NCBI GenBank assembly: GCA_050084515.1
Contig: CM114272.1
Location: forward strand, 14,508,001 to 14,572,000
DNA length: 64,000 nucleotides
From: Blasia pusilla
Taxonomy: Eukaryota > Marchantiophyta > Marchantiopsida > Blasiales
Direction of reading: 5' to 3'
This document shows positions 1 through 11,626 of this stretch, piece after piece. The notes under the pieces were generated by a model. That model saw nothing but the letters and a program-made list of their open reading frames with translations. It was not told the origin of the DNA and did no database searches. Made by a program: the position numbers and the translations under genes. Each line of letters begins with the position of its first letter. The first letter of the stretch is position 1.

Positions 1-788
1 CGTCCAGAGATCATCCTGAGGCGGATGGGTTGGCGGAGAGAGTGGTACAGACGATGAAGAGAGGATTACGCAAGTATGACTTGCAGCGGGGACAATTGAG
101 GGAGTGGGATGTACAGTTGCCATGGTTGGCTATGGGTTATCGCTTTAGTCAGCAGGCATCCTTGGCATCATCTTCACCGTACTTTTTGCTCTTTGGGAGA
201 GAGCCAGATTTACCTGCAGCAATTCGACGTGACATGGCGGAGGTGTTAGATCTTGATGATCCAAATGTGTGGGTACAAGCGTGTTCTCAGAGGGCATAAG
301 TTTTTCGTAGAGTTATGCCTATGGCCTTTGAGAACTTAGCTATTGCCTATCATAGAGATACATTGAGGTACGCGACCATTCGTGGAGGAGGTTATCGTCC
401 AGGGATTAGGATGTTTCATCCTAGAGATTACGTGTATTTACAGAAGGCGGCACCCACAAAGCTAGATGTCACTGTAGGACGCACGATCCTACGTGTGCGC
501 GAGGTATTACCTACCGGAGTCCTCATGTTGGAGGGACGGGATGGTATGGTTTGGAAGGATCATGTGCGCAATTGTGCGCCATGTCATCTTCCAAACGTAG
601 ATGGGACGGTTGATCCGAGCTTGGCAGTGGTACTTGCAGGATTGAGGTGTATGTTGTGCGGATCTGCGAGGGATGCAGCCACCATGTTGGTATGTGATGG
701 TTGTTCTCGAGGGTGGCATATGTCATGTCTGACCTCCCCTCTTGATGTGGTTCCCACGGGACGATGGATGTGTCCGAGATGTGTATAG
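1..788 (+). pseudogene. Gypsy integrase C-terminal half with PHD finger (copy A)
   Basis: The window opens inside a Ty3/Gypsy integrase at the third acidic residue of the DDE triad (HPEADGLAERV, near bases 12-45). The core C-terminus (FLLFGREPDLP) follows, then a basic post-core domain ending GRDGMVWKDHVRNCAPCHL, and finally a PHD finger. One frame runs throughout, but TAA at 297-299 breaks it where the inverted copy at 22.6 kb encodes Glu, so this copy is dead. Integrases insert element cDNA into chromosomes. Plant Gypsy integrases often end in a chromodomain; none is visible here and the PHD finger takes that place. The rest of the element lies upstream of the window. Family assignment is secure from alignment with the copies at 21.4-22.7 kb. 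Confidence 0.85.
648..782 (+). other. PHD zinc finger at integrase C-terminus
   Basis: The spacing is C-x2-C, 11 residues, C-x2-C, four residues, H-x2-C, 14 residues, C-x2-C. The blocks are CMLC, CDGC, GWHMSC, then GRWMCPRC, and the stop follows one codon later. This is the full Cys4-His-Cys3 PHD signature, including the Trp two residues before the last Cys pair. PHD fingers usually bind histone H3 tails. A role in steering integration to particular chromatin is inference. Halves of the same finger occur in copy C near 22.2 kb, so the domain belongs to the family and is not a chance neighbour. Confidence 0.85.
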
Positions 789-851
789 GGTAGTAGGTCA
801 TGTCAGAGAGATGTGATATTTTCTATCTAGAGTTGGGGGGATCCAAATTCG

Positions 852-2703
<1,852 letters not shown>

Positions 2704-3377
2704 TGTCACGTCTTTTTAGGATAGATAGGTGAGATCTAATAGAGTTCCTTTGTGAGTAGTGGAGGACAGACTCATTAGGTCGAGGATGACCTGCTGAGGT
2801 CCTGGGAAACCTGAGAGAGTAGGTTTCCCCTTTGTTTCAGCTCATTTGGAGCCATATTGAGGATCTTACTATTTTAGGTTAGTACCATTTTAAGTATATG
2901 ATCAAATTTCTATTTTTGGTAAGTGGCCCTTGACCTCCTACATCAGGTCAAGAGCCAAGAAGGTGACTTGGGAGCATAGGTTACCATGGAGAGAGCTTGG
3001 GAGAAGGGAAGGGTTTACCTCAAGGAGAGAGAGCTTGAGAGCTCATTCTCTTTTTGTTGAACCTCTTGGCATGAGGTGGCGGAGCTATGGTCTTACTTGC
3101 CTTGTGTGTGTAACCCAAGCCTCTCATTAAGAGAGTGGGTTTGGTTTGACATTGAGAGACACATGTGAGAACTATAATGTTGTGAGAGAGATTTGATCTT
3201 ATTTTACAAAGAGAGAATAAGTGAGTGAGAGAGCTTAATGGTGAAGCTCGCTCGTCACTTGCTGGTTTTGCAGGTTGGGAATTGTATTCCCAATTCAGTG
3301 GTTCATGGGAGTGCTCACCCGAGCAAGAGCCGCTTACTTATGATGTTTCCTTTGCCTATTTTTTGTGTGGAAGAGTA

Positions 3378-3530
3378 GCGCGCGGAAGCGCTGCCCAATA
3401 TTTGATAGGGATTGAGTATGAGGGCGGGTTGCCCCATGTTGGTGCTCTTGGGAGCACCATGTACCTTGCTGATTTGTTTTCTCACATGTTTTACATTTTT
3501 GTTGGGAGATATCAGCGCAGAAGTGCTGCC
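3378..3530 (+). repeat. Duplicated GCGC-GAAG-GCGC hairpin in the Gypsy leader
   Basis: Two similar short stem-loops (GCGCGGAAGCGCTGCC near 3380-3395 and a GCGCAGAAGTGCTGCC form near 3515-3530) lie about 135 bases apart. The same pair is found at about 13950/14095 and about 59785/59915. Retention in three diverged copies suggests a function in the leader RNA such as packaging, dimerisation or translation control. That role is inferred. Confidence 0.55.
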
Positions 3531-3780
3531 GAATTATGTGTAGGAGAAAGAGACGTTTGGCTTTACGACAATCCCCGTCAATGCTTATTGGAATTCTTGA
3601 TTCCAAATATTTTTTAATGCTCTTGTAGATCGTGAAGTTGTGCACAGTGTGCAACAAACAATGTGCAATTTGGAGTTGTGAGCAAAAAGTAATGGTCTAT
3701 TTTGCAAAATTGTCATTGTTGGGTAATTTTTAGGGTTAAATTGTTCAAACCCTAAACCAGCTGCCACGCCGGCGGCGGCC

Positions 3781-3880
3781 GTCGCCATCAACGGTCAATA
3801 GTCTACCGTCAATGGTCAACCGTCACCATCAATGGTCAACCGTCACGGTCAACGGTCCACCGTCCACCGTCGGCTGTTGC
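3781..3880 (+). repeat. Short degenerate tandem repeat rich in GTCAAYGGTC/CCGTCA
   Basis: Units such as ATCAATGGTCAACCGTCACC recur several times. The equivalent patch lies at 14356-14460 in copy C. It is part of the element's long GC-richer leader. Confidence 0.7.
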
Positions 3881-4796
3881 CGTCGCCTAGCGCTGCTCAG
3901 AGCCGCATTTGGCCGTTGTCCATCCTTTGGTTGCCATTCCGGCCATTACGGAGTGGAGGGTCTTCCACGACCACCGTTGATTCTCTGACTTGCGCCGCCA
4001 CAATGTACTTTGGTTTGGCCGCCACCGTCATCGCAGTTTCGTCATCATCCAATGATGACAGGTGACATCGGGTTATGCTGTTTGAGTTTTCATTTCATGT
4101 TGCTATGTTGGGATTGGTAGCTGCTCGACGATGATCGAGTATCATGATGTGACGGCCGTAGCCGCAACACGCCGCCGATTGCCGTGCCTTGCCCCATGTG
4201 GACGCACCGCACCATCTAAATCACGGAGCCGCTCCTTCACTAAGGTGCAGAGCATGTAAATTTCTGATTAAGGAGGGTATGCTGGTGAGTGCCATGCCAT
4301 TTGTAGCCGTTCCATGGCGCCAGTGCCGCACCGGACCGCTGGATCTGCACCGAACATCGAGGAGGTTTGAGCAGCGTCAGTACGAGAGAAGTACGACTTG
4401 GTGATTGGAGGAGTTTTGTTCACGACCGAGTTGGGGTCGAGATTTGCAGTTGCGGAGGAGCAATATCGACATTATTGTCAGGTTACCCATTCTGGTCTCT
4501 TACCTTGCACGTGTGAGGGATTTCCGGATATTGGGAAGTTATTTGGGATATTGGGTATCGTGCTAATGCTAGTAGCATCGATGATGTATGGGTTTAGGGG
4601 ACATAGACCTGTGTGGGATGTCCAGAGTTGAGGATGGTTTGTCGATGAGATGATAGATCCGTTGATTTTCCGCACCACGCTCCTTGTTGCCGCACAACAC
4701 ACATCTTAGTGAGAGAGTGTAGATTGAGTGTTGCATGTTTAGTTTGAGTGATTGAGGGATTACTCACGAGATTGAGAGTGATCGTGTGAGAGGGGC

Positions 4797-6470
4797 ACGA
4801 GGATCATCACGGCGTCCTTTCAGGATTTTGAGAGGCGAGGCAATGGACCTGAGAGTAGCTCTAGAGGGTTTACCCAGAGTGGTGCGAGGTTTCGAGGGTC
4901 TCCACGTGAGAGACCACCTTGATCTCCTTTTGTGTCGTCTTCAGACAAGAATGAGCGAGTAGAGGAGTGTGTTAGTGATCCACCGTACATATTGAGTGGT
5001 CCTACCAGTTGGGCGTATGAGATGGACAAACGGGGTAGAGGTACGCGTAGATTTTTGGGTGTTGTAGGCACTATAGAGCTAGACTTCTTCATTGCCGAGT
5101 TGGTGTGACTCACAGGGGGCTAGGAACTCTAGAGAATTCAACCCGTTTACAACATGGAATGGTATGTTCCAGCATTTAGAGGGGGCGCCCATGGACGATT
5201 ACCATGAGTTCTGCCATAGATATGCCTAGGAGATTGAGGCATGGTGACTCTACTATGATCCACACTATGTGTCATGGACAGAGCCGTTCCCAGATGAGGA
5301 GGAGGAGTGAAGAGAGGCTACTTCCTCTTCCACTAGTGATGTTTTAAGAGGGGTCACTCGCACTGGAGCAGTTGCACCATCTACTCGAGTTCGTCCCAGG
5401 TTCAACCGCGTGGTTGAGTTCTTTGTTGAGTTGAGGGCGAGCTACCAGGGGGTACGGAGGGAGAAGTTGCGGAGCATCCACGACTTCTAGAGGCGGGCCG
5501 GTGAGAGTTTGCGTGAGGCTTACACTCACTTGTGCCGGTTGATCAACATCACTCCGGGGGTGACGGAGGCTCACGCTATCCAGTCATGGTACACGATGTT
5601 GGACCGGACCTTGCGGACATGGGTGAGGGAGGAGGTGCTTCTTTTGAACACCTCCCCTACTTTGAGAGATGTTTTTAGGACCTCCGAGAACATTGAGCGC
5701 AACGTGGCGGAGGAGAGCGTAACCACCATGGGTTCTTCGAGAGCAGTCACGATTGGCTGCACTACCTGTGCAACAACGTGGACTGCGAGATAGGTCGACT
5801 GTGGCACCACGAGCTTAGGGAGGATACCATGAGGCCGTGCCACTGGGACGTGCACGTTCATATGCGGCTCAGCAGTAGCCGTCTACTATTCTTGGTTGGT
5901 CATGTGGTGGAGCCCATCATCATTGTGATTGCACTCGTCAAGGAAATGGACGTGTGCCTCAGCATAGAGGAGGAGATGTTGCTGCACTAGGAGGTTATCA
6001 GTATGACTATTGTCAGAGGTATGGTCATACATGCGCCACGTGTTTCAGTTTACATCCTGAGTTATGTCCAGACCGAGGGCCAGAGAGGGCACGAGAGCGA
6101 GTAGACGGTCCGATGGGGGCTAGAGGTCGTGCACTAGGTGGTTGCATTGGGGGACGAGCAGCTGGAGTTTCTGGACAGGGTGGTGGAGCCACCCGTGGAG
6201 GAGGTAGAGTCCCTCCACCTAGACGCGTTGAGGGAGACGCCGGGCGTGAGGTTGGGATGGCTGCTCAAATACATCAGCTACAGGAGCAGATTGCTACTAT
6301 GGCATTGAGGTTACCTGATGCTCGATCTATGGCATCGCCATCATATGGAGCAACCAGAGAAATGGAGGATCTTGGTTGGATGTGCGGGGTTGCCCAAATG
6401 GAGGCCGCCGCAGTTGTGACGCGTGGAGCAGCTGAAGAGTGGGATCCATAGCGAGGGGAAGCGAGGAAAT
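4797..6470 (+). pseudogene. Gypsy gag (copy B), broken
   Basis: The gag of copy E starts ATGAGGGTCATCACGG at 61459; here the start codon reads ACG. The reading shows an acidic/basic N-terminus (ESSSRGF, GPTSWAYEMD), then the retrotransposon gag capsid region (GMFQHLEGAPMDDYHEF; the stretch LREAYTHLCRLINITPG at about 5510-5560; LLNTSPTLRDVFRTSENIERN). A zinc knuckle near 6000-6045 has its first Cys changed to Tyr (YDYCQRYGHTCATC). A coiled-coil-like stretch (QIHQLQEQIATMALRL) follows. Several stops and frame changes are present. One is a TGA near 4920 where copy C has CGA. Gag would form the virus-like particle in which reverse transcription occurs. Family identity is firm; exact start and end are not. 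Confidence 0.75.
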
Positions 6471-6479
6471 AGACTAGGC

Positions 6480-7612
6480 TTCCTCAGTCTTTCACCTTGT
6501 CTGAGGCGATGAGGTTCCCATCGATGGGTCGGGATGAGAGTTCCTGGAGAGTTGGTGATGTTGTTGGTGTGCAGGCAGGGAGGGCAATGGGAGAAGCGAG
6601 TGCAACGACTCCTATTGCTGATGCACAGGAGGGGCATGTGTCGAGCACGTTGTTGGGGGCGGCCATCGTTGTGTACAACGCTCCTTTATTTTCTGCTTCC
6701 GATGTTATGACGTTGGGAGGTACGCCCGATTAGGTTTTTTGGCTGGCCGCTATAGTATGTGAGCGTGGAGTTGGAGTTCTTGCATCACATTCAGAGGTGA
6801 TTGCAGAGGAGGTGATGGACTTGCCCTTGGAGCGGATGCTTGGGCGGTCCACGTCAGATTCATGGCAAGGTACGGCTGCTAGGATGGCGGAGATGCCCGC
6901 TAGACCCGCGATAGAGCATGCCATGGTTTCTCCTAGTGTTGTGTTGCTGGATAACCAGAGAGAGGTCTTCCTGTTGGTGAGTCCCAGAGGTAGAGCTTTT
7001 AGTCCGCAACGCATCTTGTTGGATTCAGGAGCGCAACCCCTGATGTTGGGGAAAGCGTCATTCAGAGGATTGGGCTTGACGAGAGCCGATGTGGAGCGTT
7101 GTCCATTCCGGATACAGACATCCTTGGGTGGAGCGAGTACCACATAGAATATCACCCAATAGGAGGTCGTGGTGAGGATTCGCCCGAGACATCCTACAGA
7201 TGAGTCCGTGGTGCGAGCCAAGGTGATAGTGACTGATGTCGAGTCCTACGACGTCTTGGTTGGTGGAGGAGTGTTATACCGGATGGGGTTTTCCCTAGAT
7301 TTCTGGGAGGAGTCAGCGTCCTATAGACCAAGATGGCAATCAGGTGATGGGCACCTTAGCTCATTACCCGTTCGATTCACACGTGCAGTGACTGAGCAAC
7401 GGCCAGGAGAGATGGCGACCTTAGCACCATTTAGTAGTGTCATCACTTGGCCTAGTGATTTGATTGAGGGACATGTCCATGCAGAGGATCCTCCAATTCT
7501 TGAAATTTCTATGGAGAGGAGTGTCCTAGTAGCCGCCTCAATTCGTGGAGGAGAGGTGCCGCTTTGGGGCTTGATTGAGGAGCTTCGACGATTGGCAGAT
7601 AAGCATGTGTAG
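6480..7612 (+). pseudogene. Gypsy aspartic protease region (copy B)
   Basis: The retropepsin active-site motif appears as LLDSGAQPLMLGK (near 7015-7055), with DSG as the catalytic triplet, preceded by a Gag-Pol linker (AEEVMDLPLERML). After it come SYDVLVGGGVLYRMGFSLDFW and then SYRPRW, the tail typical of this family. The frame is shared with the downstream methyltransferase, so they were presumably one polyprotein. TAG codons interrupt near 7146 and 7160. The frame ends at TAG 7610-7612, where the inverted copy at 47.8 kb has CAG. The family protease would cleave Gag-Pol. Confidence 0.75.
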
Positions 7613-8700
7613 ACCGCGTGGAGCGAGACATTTGCACTAGAGTGTGACGGGTCAGGGCAATCCCAAGTAGGCAGGAGTGTTGCTATGATCCCCTTGGACA
7701 CTACCTCGATTGTGTGGTGCATCCCAAAGAAGGGTATTTGGGTGTTGGATCTCTTTGGGGGGATCAGCACTGGGTTAGCTATTGTTTTGTATGCTGGAGT
7801 GCGCGTGCAGCAGTACGTGTATGTGGAGATTGATGGTGTTGCAAGGCGCGCTTCACTTCACCATGTGACGTTGTTACGCCTATGTTTTCCCGACTTGTTG
7901 TCTACATCCGCCATTTAGGGTTACGAGAGTTCCTTACCGAGGGACATTTCATTGTTGGGGGCGCAGGACTTGGAGCGGGAAGGGACCATAGACTTGGTCA
8001 TTGCTGGTTGGCCATGTCAGGGCCAATCGAGTGCTAGACGAGGTAGCGGGTTAGCTGACACTTGGTCCATGTTGTTTCGGGAGATGATGCAGATCTTGCG
8101 ATATTTACAAGAGCATCAGTCTTGTTCTCCAACGTACATTTTGGAGAATGTGCCAATTTTGGGCGATTCAAGGTCTAGCGTGGTGACGAGTGCATATGAG
8201 GTGCGCGCATGGATTGGCCTGGAAGTTTTGTTAGATGCAGCGAGTGTGGGTTCACGATCACATCGCCTGCGTCTTTGGTGAACCAACTTGGTACCACATG
8301 AGGTATTGCGTAGGGCTTATGCGAGAGTGGAGCGTCCCTCCGATTTGTTGGTGGATTCTATATTGGATCCGGGCTGTCGATGACAAGCAGTGAGACACGA
8401 TGATCGACCGCCGTTGATTGTGGTCAATAGGATTGGCATGCCACGATCCGCCTTTCCCACATTGGTGAGTTTTTCCTGCTTCCTATGCATTCAAGGAGGC
8501 CAAACCTGGCTTGGTTTGGGATGACCAGGTAGAGAGGTTGGTGGAGCCCAACGCCGATGAGCAAGATCGAGTGATGGGATTCCCCTTAGGAGTAACGGCA
8601 GTACCGTCACTATCGGAGGCATCACGACGTCATGTCTTGGGTCAGGCGATGGACCTAAACTGCTTGACATGGATTTTCAGCTTAGGAGTAGTTTAGCAAC
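7613..8700 (+). pseudogene. C5 cytosine DNA methyltransferase domain in Gypsy pol (copy B)
   Basis: The canonical C5-methyltransferase motifs are in standard order. Motif I is VLDLFGGISTGL (7742-7777). Motif IV is IAGWPCQGQS, with the catalytic Cys codon at 8015-8017. Motif VI is YILENVP (about 8135-8155). Motif VIII is GSRSHRLRLW (about 8250-8280). A motif IX/X-like end is PNADEQDRVMGFPLG then RRHVLGQAMDLN (8540-8660). At roughly 320 residues it fits a complete catalytic domain. The order I-IV-VI-VIII-X is that of DNMT1/DNMT3-type enzymes, not the permuted DRM order. It continues the protease frame. Stops at 7610, 7916 and 8280, plus a frame change before 8511, inactivate it. The family reaction is transfer of methyl from S-adenosylmethionine to cytosine C5. 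Activity in intact relatives and target sequence are unknown. Confidence 0.85.
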
Positions 8701-8991
8701 GTCGTTTGAGGATGCGACAGATATAGTTGTTGCGTTGATGAGCCCCATGACTACCGAGACGGTTGAGGTAGTGGCTAGGGGCGAGACTCGAAGAGATCGA
8801 CACACCAGGGGTGATCGGAAGAGACACCCTTGGACTTCTTGGGATGTTTTGAACGTACGCCAAGAGATGATAGCCACAACATCGAGCTTGGTTCAGGTAC
8901 TGCACGTGGAGATGGGAGTTCTATTGTCCGAGACAGGGTTGCACCATAGCAACCACCAACATCTGCGCCGGAGAGTCCTATCATAGTCACG
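8701..8991 (+). other. Linker between methyltransferase and RT
   Basis: This is low-similarity coding remnant between the methyltransferase C-terminus and the RT N-terminus, with several stops and frame changes. The matching segment of the inverted methyltransferase copy lies at about 46560-46760, so it is element sequence and not an insertion. Confidence 0.55.
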
Positions 8992-10138
8992 ATGGAGACT
9001 TCGGAGCCAGATATGGGCCCTAAGTTGACAAGAGGAGAGCGGCATCAGATACACCAGTTCCTTATGAGTTATAGGAGTTGTTTTGCATTTAGTATGCATG
9101 ATTTGGGTATGCTAAAGGATCCAAGGATCCGCCTTGAGTTGTCGAGTGACACGCCGATCTTCCAACGATCCTATAGGTACAGTGACATGGAGAGTGATTC
9201 AGAGTAGGAGCCATGACTTGGTTGGAGCAGGACTAGTGGAGATGTCGTATGGAGAGTATGCATCTGCCACTGTCATGTACACCAAGAAGGATGTGTATGG
9301 CAACTCGACGGATAGGTGAATGTGTGGAGATTTCCAACCTATGAATTGGCAAACAAAGGTTGATAGGTATGCCATGTCCACCCCTGAGGAGATCTTTGAT
9401 GCGATTGGGCATGCAAAGGTCTTCAATTCATTGGATTTGCAAGCCGTATACCATCAGCTGCCTATCAGATTGGAGGGCAGGTAGAAGATGGCATTTTGGG
9501 GCATCGATCCTCACGGGAAGGATTGTTTGTACCAGTGGTTGTTCTTGCCATTCGGGTTAAAGAATGCCCCGACTGAGTTTCATAGGCTCATGGATAGGAT
9601 CTTGGCAGGTCTGGATTTTGCTAGGTGTTATATTGATGACATCGTAGTCTTTAGCGCCACGGTTTAGGAGCATGAGCAACATCTAGAGGAGGTGTTTCGA
9701 CGATTGCAGTTACATGGGCTGAAGCTACATCGAGGCAAGTGCAAGTTCTTCTACGACCAGATTGAGTACTTAGGTCATATGATATACCCAGGAGGCCTTG
9801 GTGTGCAACACACAAAGGTAGAGGCTATTTCACGCATTCCACGCCCTACAGATGTGAGTCAAGTTCGTGCATTCATGGGATTGGCGAACTTCTATCGACA
9901 ATACGTCAAGGGTTTCAATTTGATTACAAAGCCGCTAACGTTGATGACCAAGATGGATGAAAAGTGGCAGTGGGGGGATGAGCAAGAGAGAGCATTTCAA
10001 ATGCTCAAGGACAGATTGATGTCTGCGCCCATATTGAGGAGACCGATCAAGGGGCGTCCTTTCTAGTTGCATACGGATTGAAGCATGTTGGAGCTTGGAG
10101 CCGTGCTCACCCAACATGACGATGATGGTAGAGAGTTT
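8992..10138 (+). pseudogene. Gypsy reverse transcriptase and truncated RNase H (copy B)
   Basis: The RT starts with KLTRGERHQIHQFLMSYRSC and goes on to MCGDFQPMN, FNSLDLQAVYHQLPI, FLPFGLKNAPTEF and the catalytic box YIDDIVVFS (YIDD codons 9629-9640). The tether YLGHMIYPGGLG, AFMGLANFYRQYVKGF and APILRRP follow. RNase H begins as LHTD but is cut about 25 codons later, where a deletion joins it to the 3'-terminal module. Stops occur near 9207, 9318, 9484, 9666 and 10066, and at least one frame change lies around 9200. RT would copy element RNA into cDNA. Similarity to the RT of copy C is close, and together they make the family assignment certain. Confidence 0.85.
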
Positions 10139-10258
10139 TGGAGATATTTTGGTACTTCTTATCTCATTGTTTGGATGCCATGAGTTAGCATGGGATCGTG
10201 CGTGTGTATGTTCGGTGACAACGATGTATGTTGTGTAGCGATGTGTATGCACACGACA
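10139..10258 (+). repeat. 3'-terminal module of the Gypsy family
   Basis: This begins TGGAGATATTTTGGTACTTC and ends CACACGACA. The same module is at 22868-22995, after a G-rich polypurine-like tract, and its first part is at 23509-23556. Here it abuts RNase H directly at a TTTTGG junction, consistent with an internal deletion. Whether it is the start of the LTR or its end is unresolved. Confidence 0.6.
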
Positions 10259-10770
10259 GACTACTTGTGGGCCTTTACCCACATTGTCATTTCAATGATT
10301 ACTAGCCTATTTCGAGAATCAACCCTTATGCTTATGCATTTTTCTGAATATTTTGTGGGTTGGAATGGGCTCATCAAAATATTTCCAACACCACCATTCT
10401 CAACCCAAACACATCTTGGATCGAACCTTCATGATCTTAAATGTAGAGAAACACCAAACATTTAGCCAGATTCAAAGGTAGTGTGCAACATACTTAGAAT
10501 CAACCCTTTTCAAGGCTTTAGTGCTTCTTAAGTTCCATCCCAAGTTTGGCCATGTTCTTCATGGTCATTGCCTTTAGTTTTTGTGAGATCTATTTATGCT
10601 TTTGTCCCGTATTCTGCAACTTACACTTCATTTTTGAGCCTTTGGCAGGTGTGTATAAATATTTTAGTATGAGTCCATTAGAGTTATGATGTAATATGTA
10701 GGGAAATATTGGTTACAAGAGTTATAAAAATGAATCTTTAGACCACCACTCGTCGACGGAGTTGTGCTTA

Positions 10771-11067
10771 CTAAGAAAACACCATGAATCCTACTTCTAG
10801 GTCATTTTGGTCCAAAACCCTCATTATATCCCTTAAAATAGCCATTGGTGAGTGTAGCACTCGCCCATATAGTAGAAAGTAAATTGATAAGGAAGCCAAG
10901 GATGCATACCCAATGAAGAAGTAATCCACCGCCAACCATGGAAATTGTAGGTCCAAGTCTCTTGAGTGCCTATTTTTAAAGAATCTCCAAATGTGGATAA
11001 ACATTACCAACTTAATGGCTCGAGCAATAGAAAAAAAAGAGTAAATTTTTAAAAAAATTAATTTCAA
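10771..11067 (-). pseudogene. Ancient Gypsy integrase relic
   Basis: The 98-residue minus-strand reading LDLQFPWLAVDYFFIGYASL, then IYFLLYGRVLHSPMAILRD, then RVLDQNDLEV lines up with the integrase of copy A (VQLPWLAMGYRF; YFLLFGREPDLPAAIRRD; EVLDLDDPNV). It is much more diverged than the other copies and now AT-rich, so it is probably an older insertion of the same family. Confidence 0.65.
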
Positions 11068-11435
11068 AATACTTTTTTGTTAATAAATCTTGATGCTAAA
11101 TTTTAATTTTAAAAATAGCATTTAATGTTAACACATGATATTAAAAATTTTTTTATTCCCAACTTGTAAGACAAATTATTTTTTGGATATGGAAATTTTT
11201 CGTAAATTAAGTAAAGAATAATAAGGATTTGAAGGCATGAGAATTTTCTGTGTTGAAATCCCTTTTAGTTGGAAATACTAAAATCATAGAATTGAATTTT
11301 ATCTATCATTTTTATAACAATTCATTCATATTGAGGGCCAAGGTATGTGTTAATTCTCAAAGGCCTGAAACTTTAAAATACTTGATAATTGAAGAAGAAA
11401 TTTTTTTATAAAATATTTTTACTTGGAGAGCGCAA

Positions 11436-11626
11436 TCTATATTATTAAAAGAGGACGAGATTTGGGCAACCCCTCCTCCGGTGTCGACACATAGTTTTTT
11501 TAAGCCTTCCTGGGTTGACATGTGTACAAGAATATTTAACACAAAAGACTATTTAACCAAGTGCTAACAGGAGGAGTGCTAAAGGTACAATTTTTTCACC
11601 CGCGCATGGCGCATGCAATACTCTAG
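11436..11626 (+). mobile_element. Mini-Helitron (191 bp, non-autonomous)
   Basis: The 5' end is TCTATATTATTAAAAGAGG, preceded by A. The 3' end is a short GCGC-ATG-GCGC hairpin, ten bases, then CTAG followed by T. This is the canonical A|TC...CTRR|T Helitron insertion with no target duplication. The ends resemble those of the elements at 49016 and 53545. It has no coding capacity. Confidence 0.75.

Larger units (their letters stand above)
2704..4796 (+). repeat. Gypsy LTR/5' leader, copy 1
   Basis: This block recurs with the same order of motifs at 13310, 22996 and 59096. Copies at 2704 and 13310 begin TGTCACG after unrelated flanks, which suggests a true element end starting with TG. Landmarks in order are the text CTCATTTGGAGCCATA, a GGTGAC...GGTTACC stem-loop, GAACCTCTTGGCAT, two GCGC...GCGC hairpins, a GTCAACGGTC-rich patch and a GC-rich block ahead of gag. 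I could not fix where the LTR ends or identify a primer binding site. Confidence 0.7.
2704..10258 (+). mobile_element. Gypsy copy B carrying a DNA methyltransferase
   Basis: The parts run in order: 5' leader (2704), gag with zinc knuckle, aspartic protease, C5 cytosine methyltransferase, RT and the start of RNase H. A deletion then joins RNase H to the family's 3'-terminal module, which ends ACGACA at 10258. Integrase is missing. Stops and frameshifts occur in every domain, so the copy cannot move by itself. No matching target-site duplication was found at the two ends. Confidence 0.75.

Noticed and set aside
3781-3880. CRISPR-like array
   Set aside because: The GTCAACGGTC repeats are short, degenerate and without regular spacers; they are part of a eukaryotic retroelement leader.
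7321-7770. 149-residue minus-strand ORF opposite the protease
   Set aside because: Shadow of the Gypsy protease/methyltransferase frame on the other strand; the plus strand has the domain motifs.
7735-8280. A host DNA methyltransferase gene rather than a transposon domain
   Set aside because: The frame continues from the protease and leads to RT, and the second copy at 46.6-48.1 kb has the same neighbours, so it belongs to the element.
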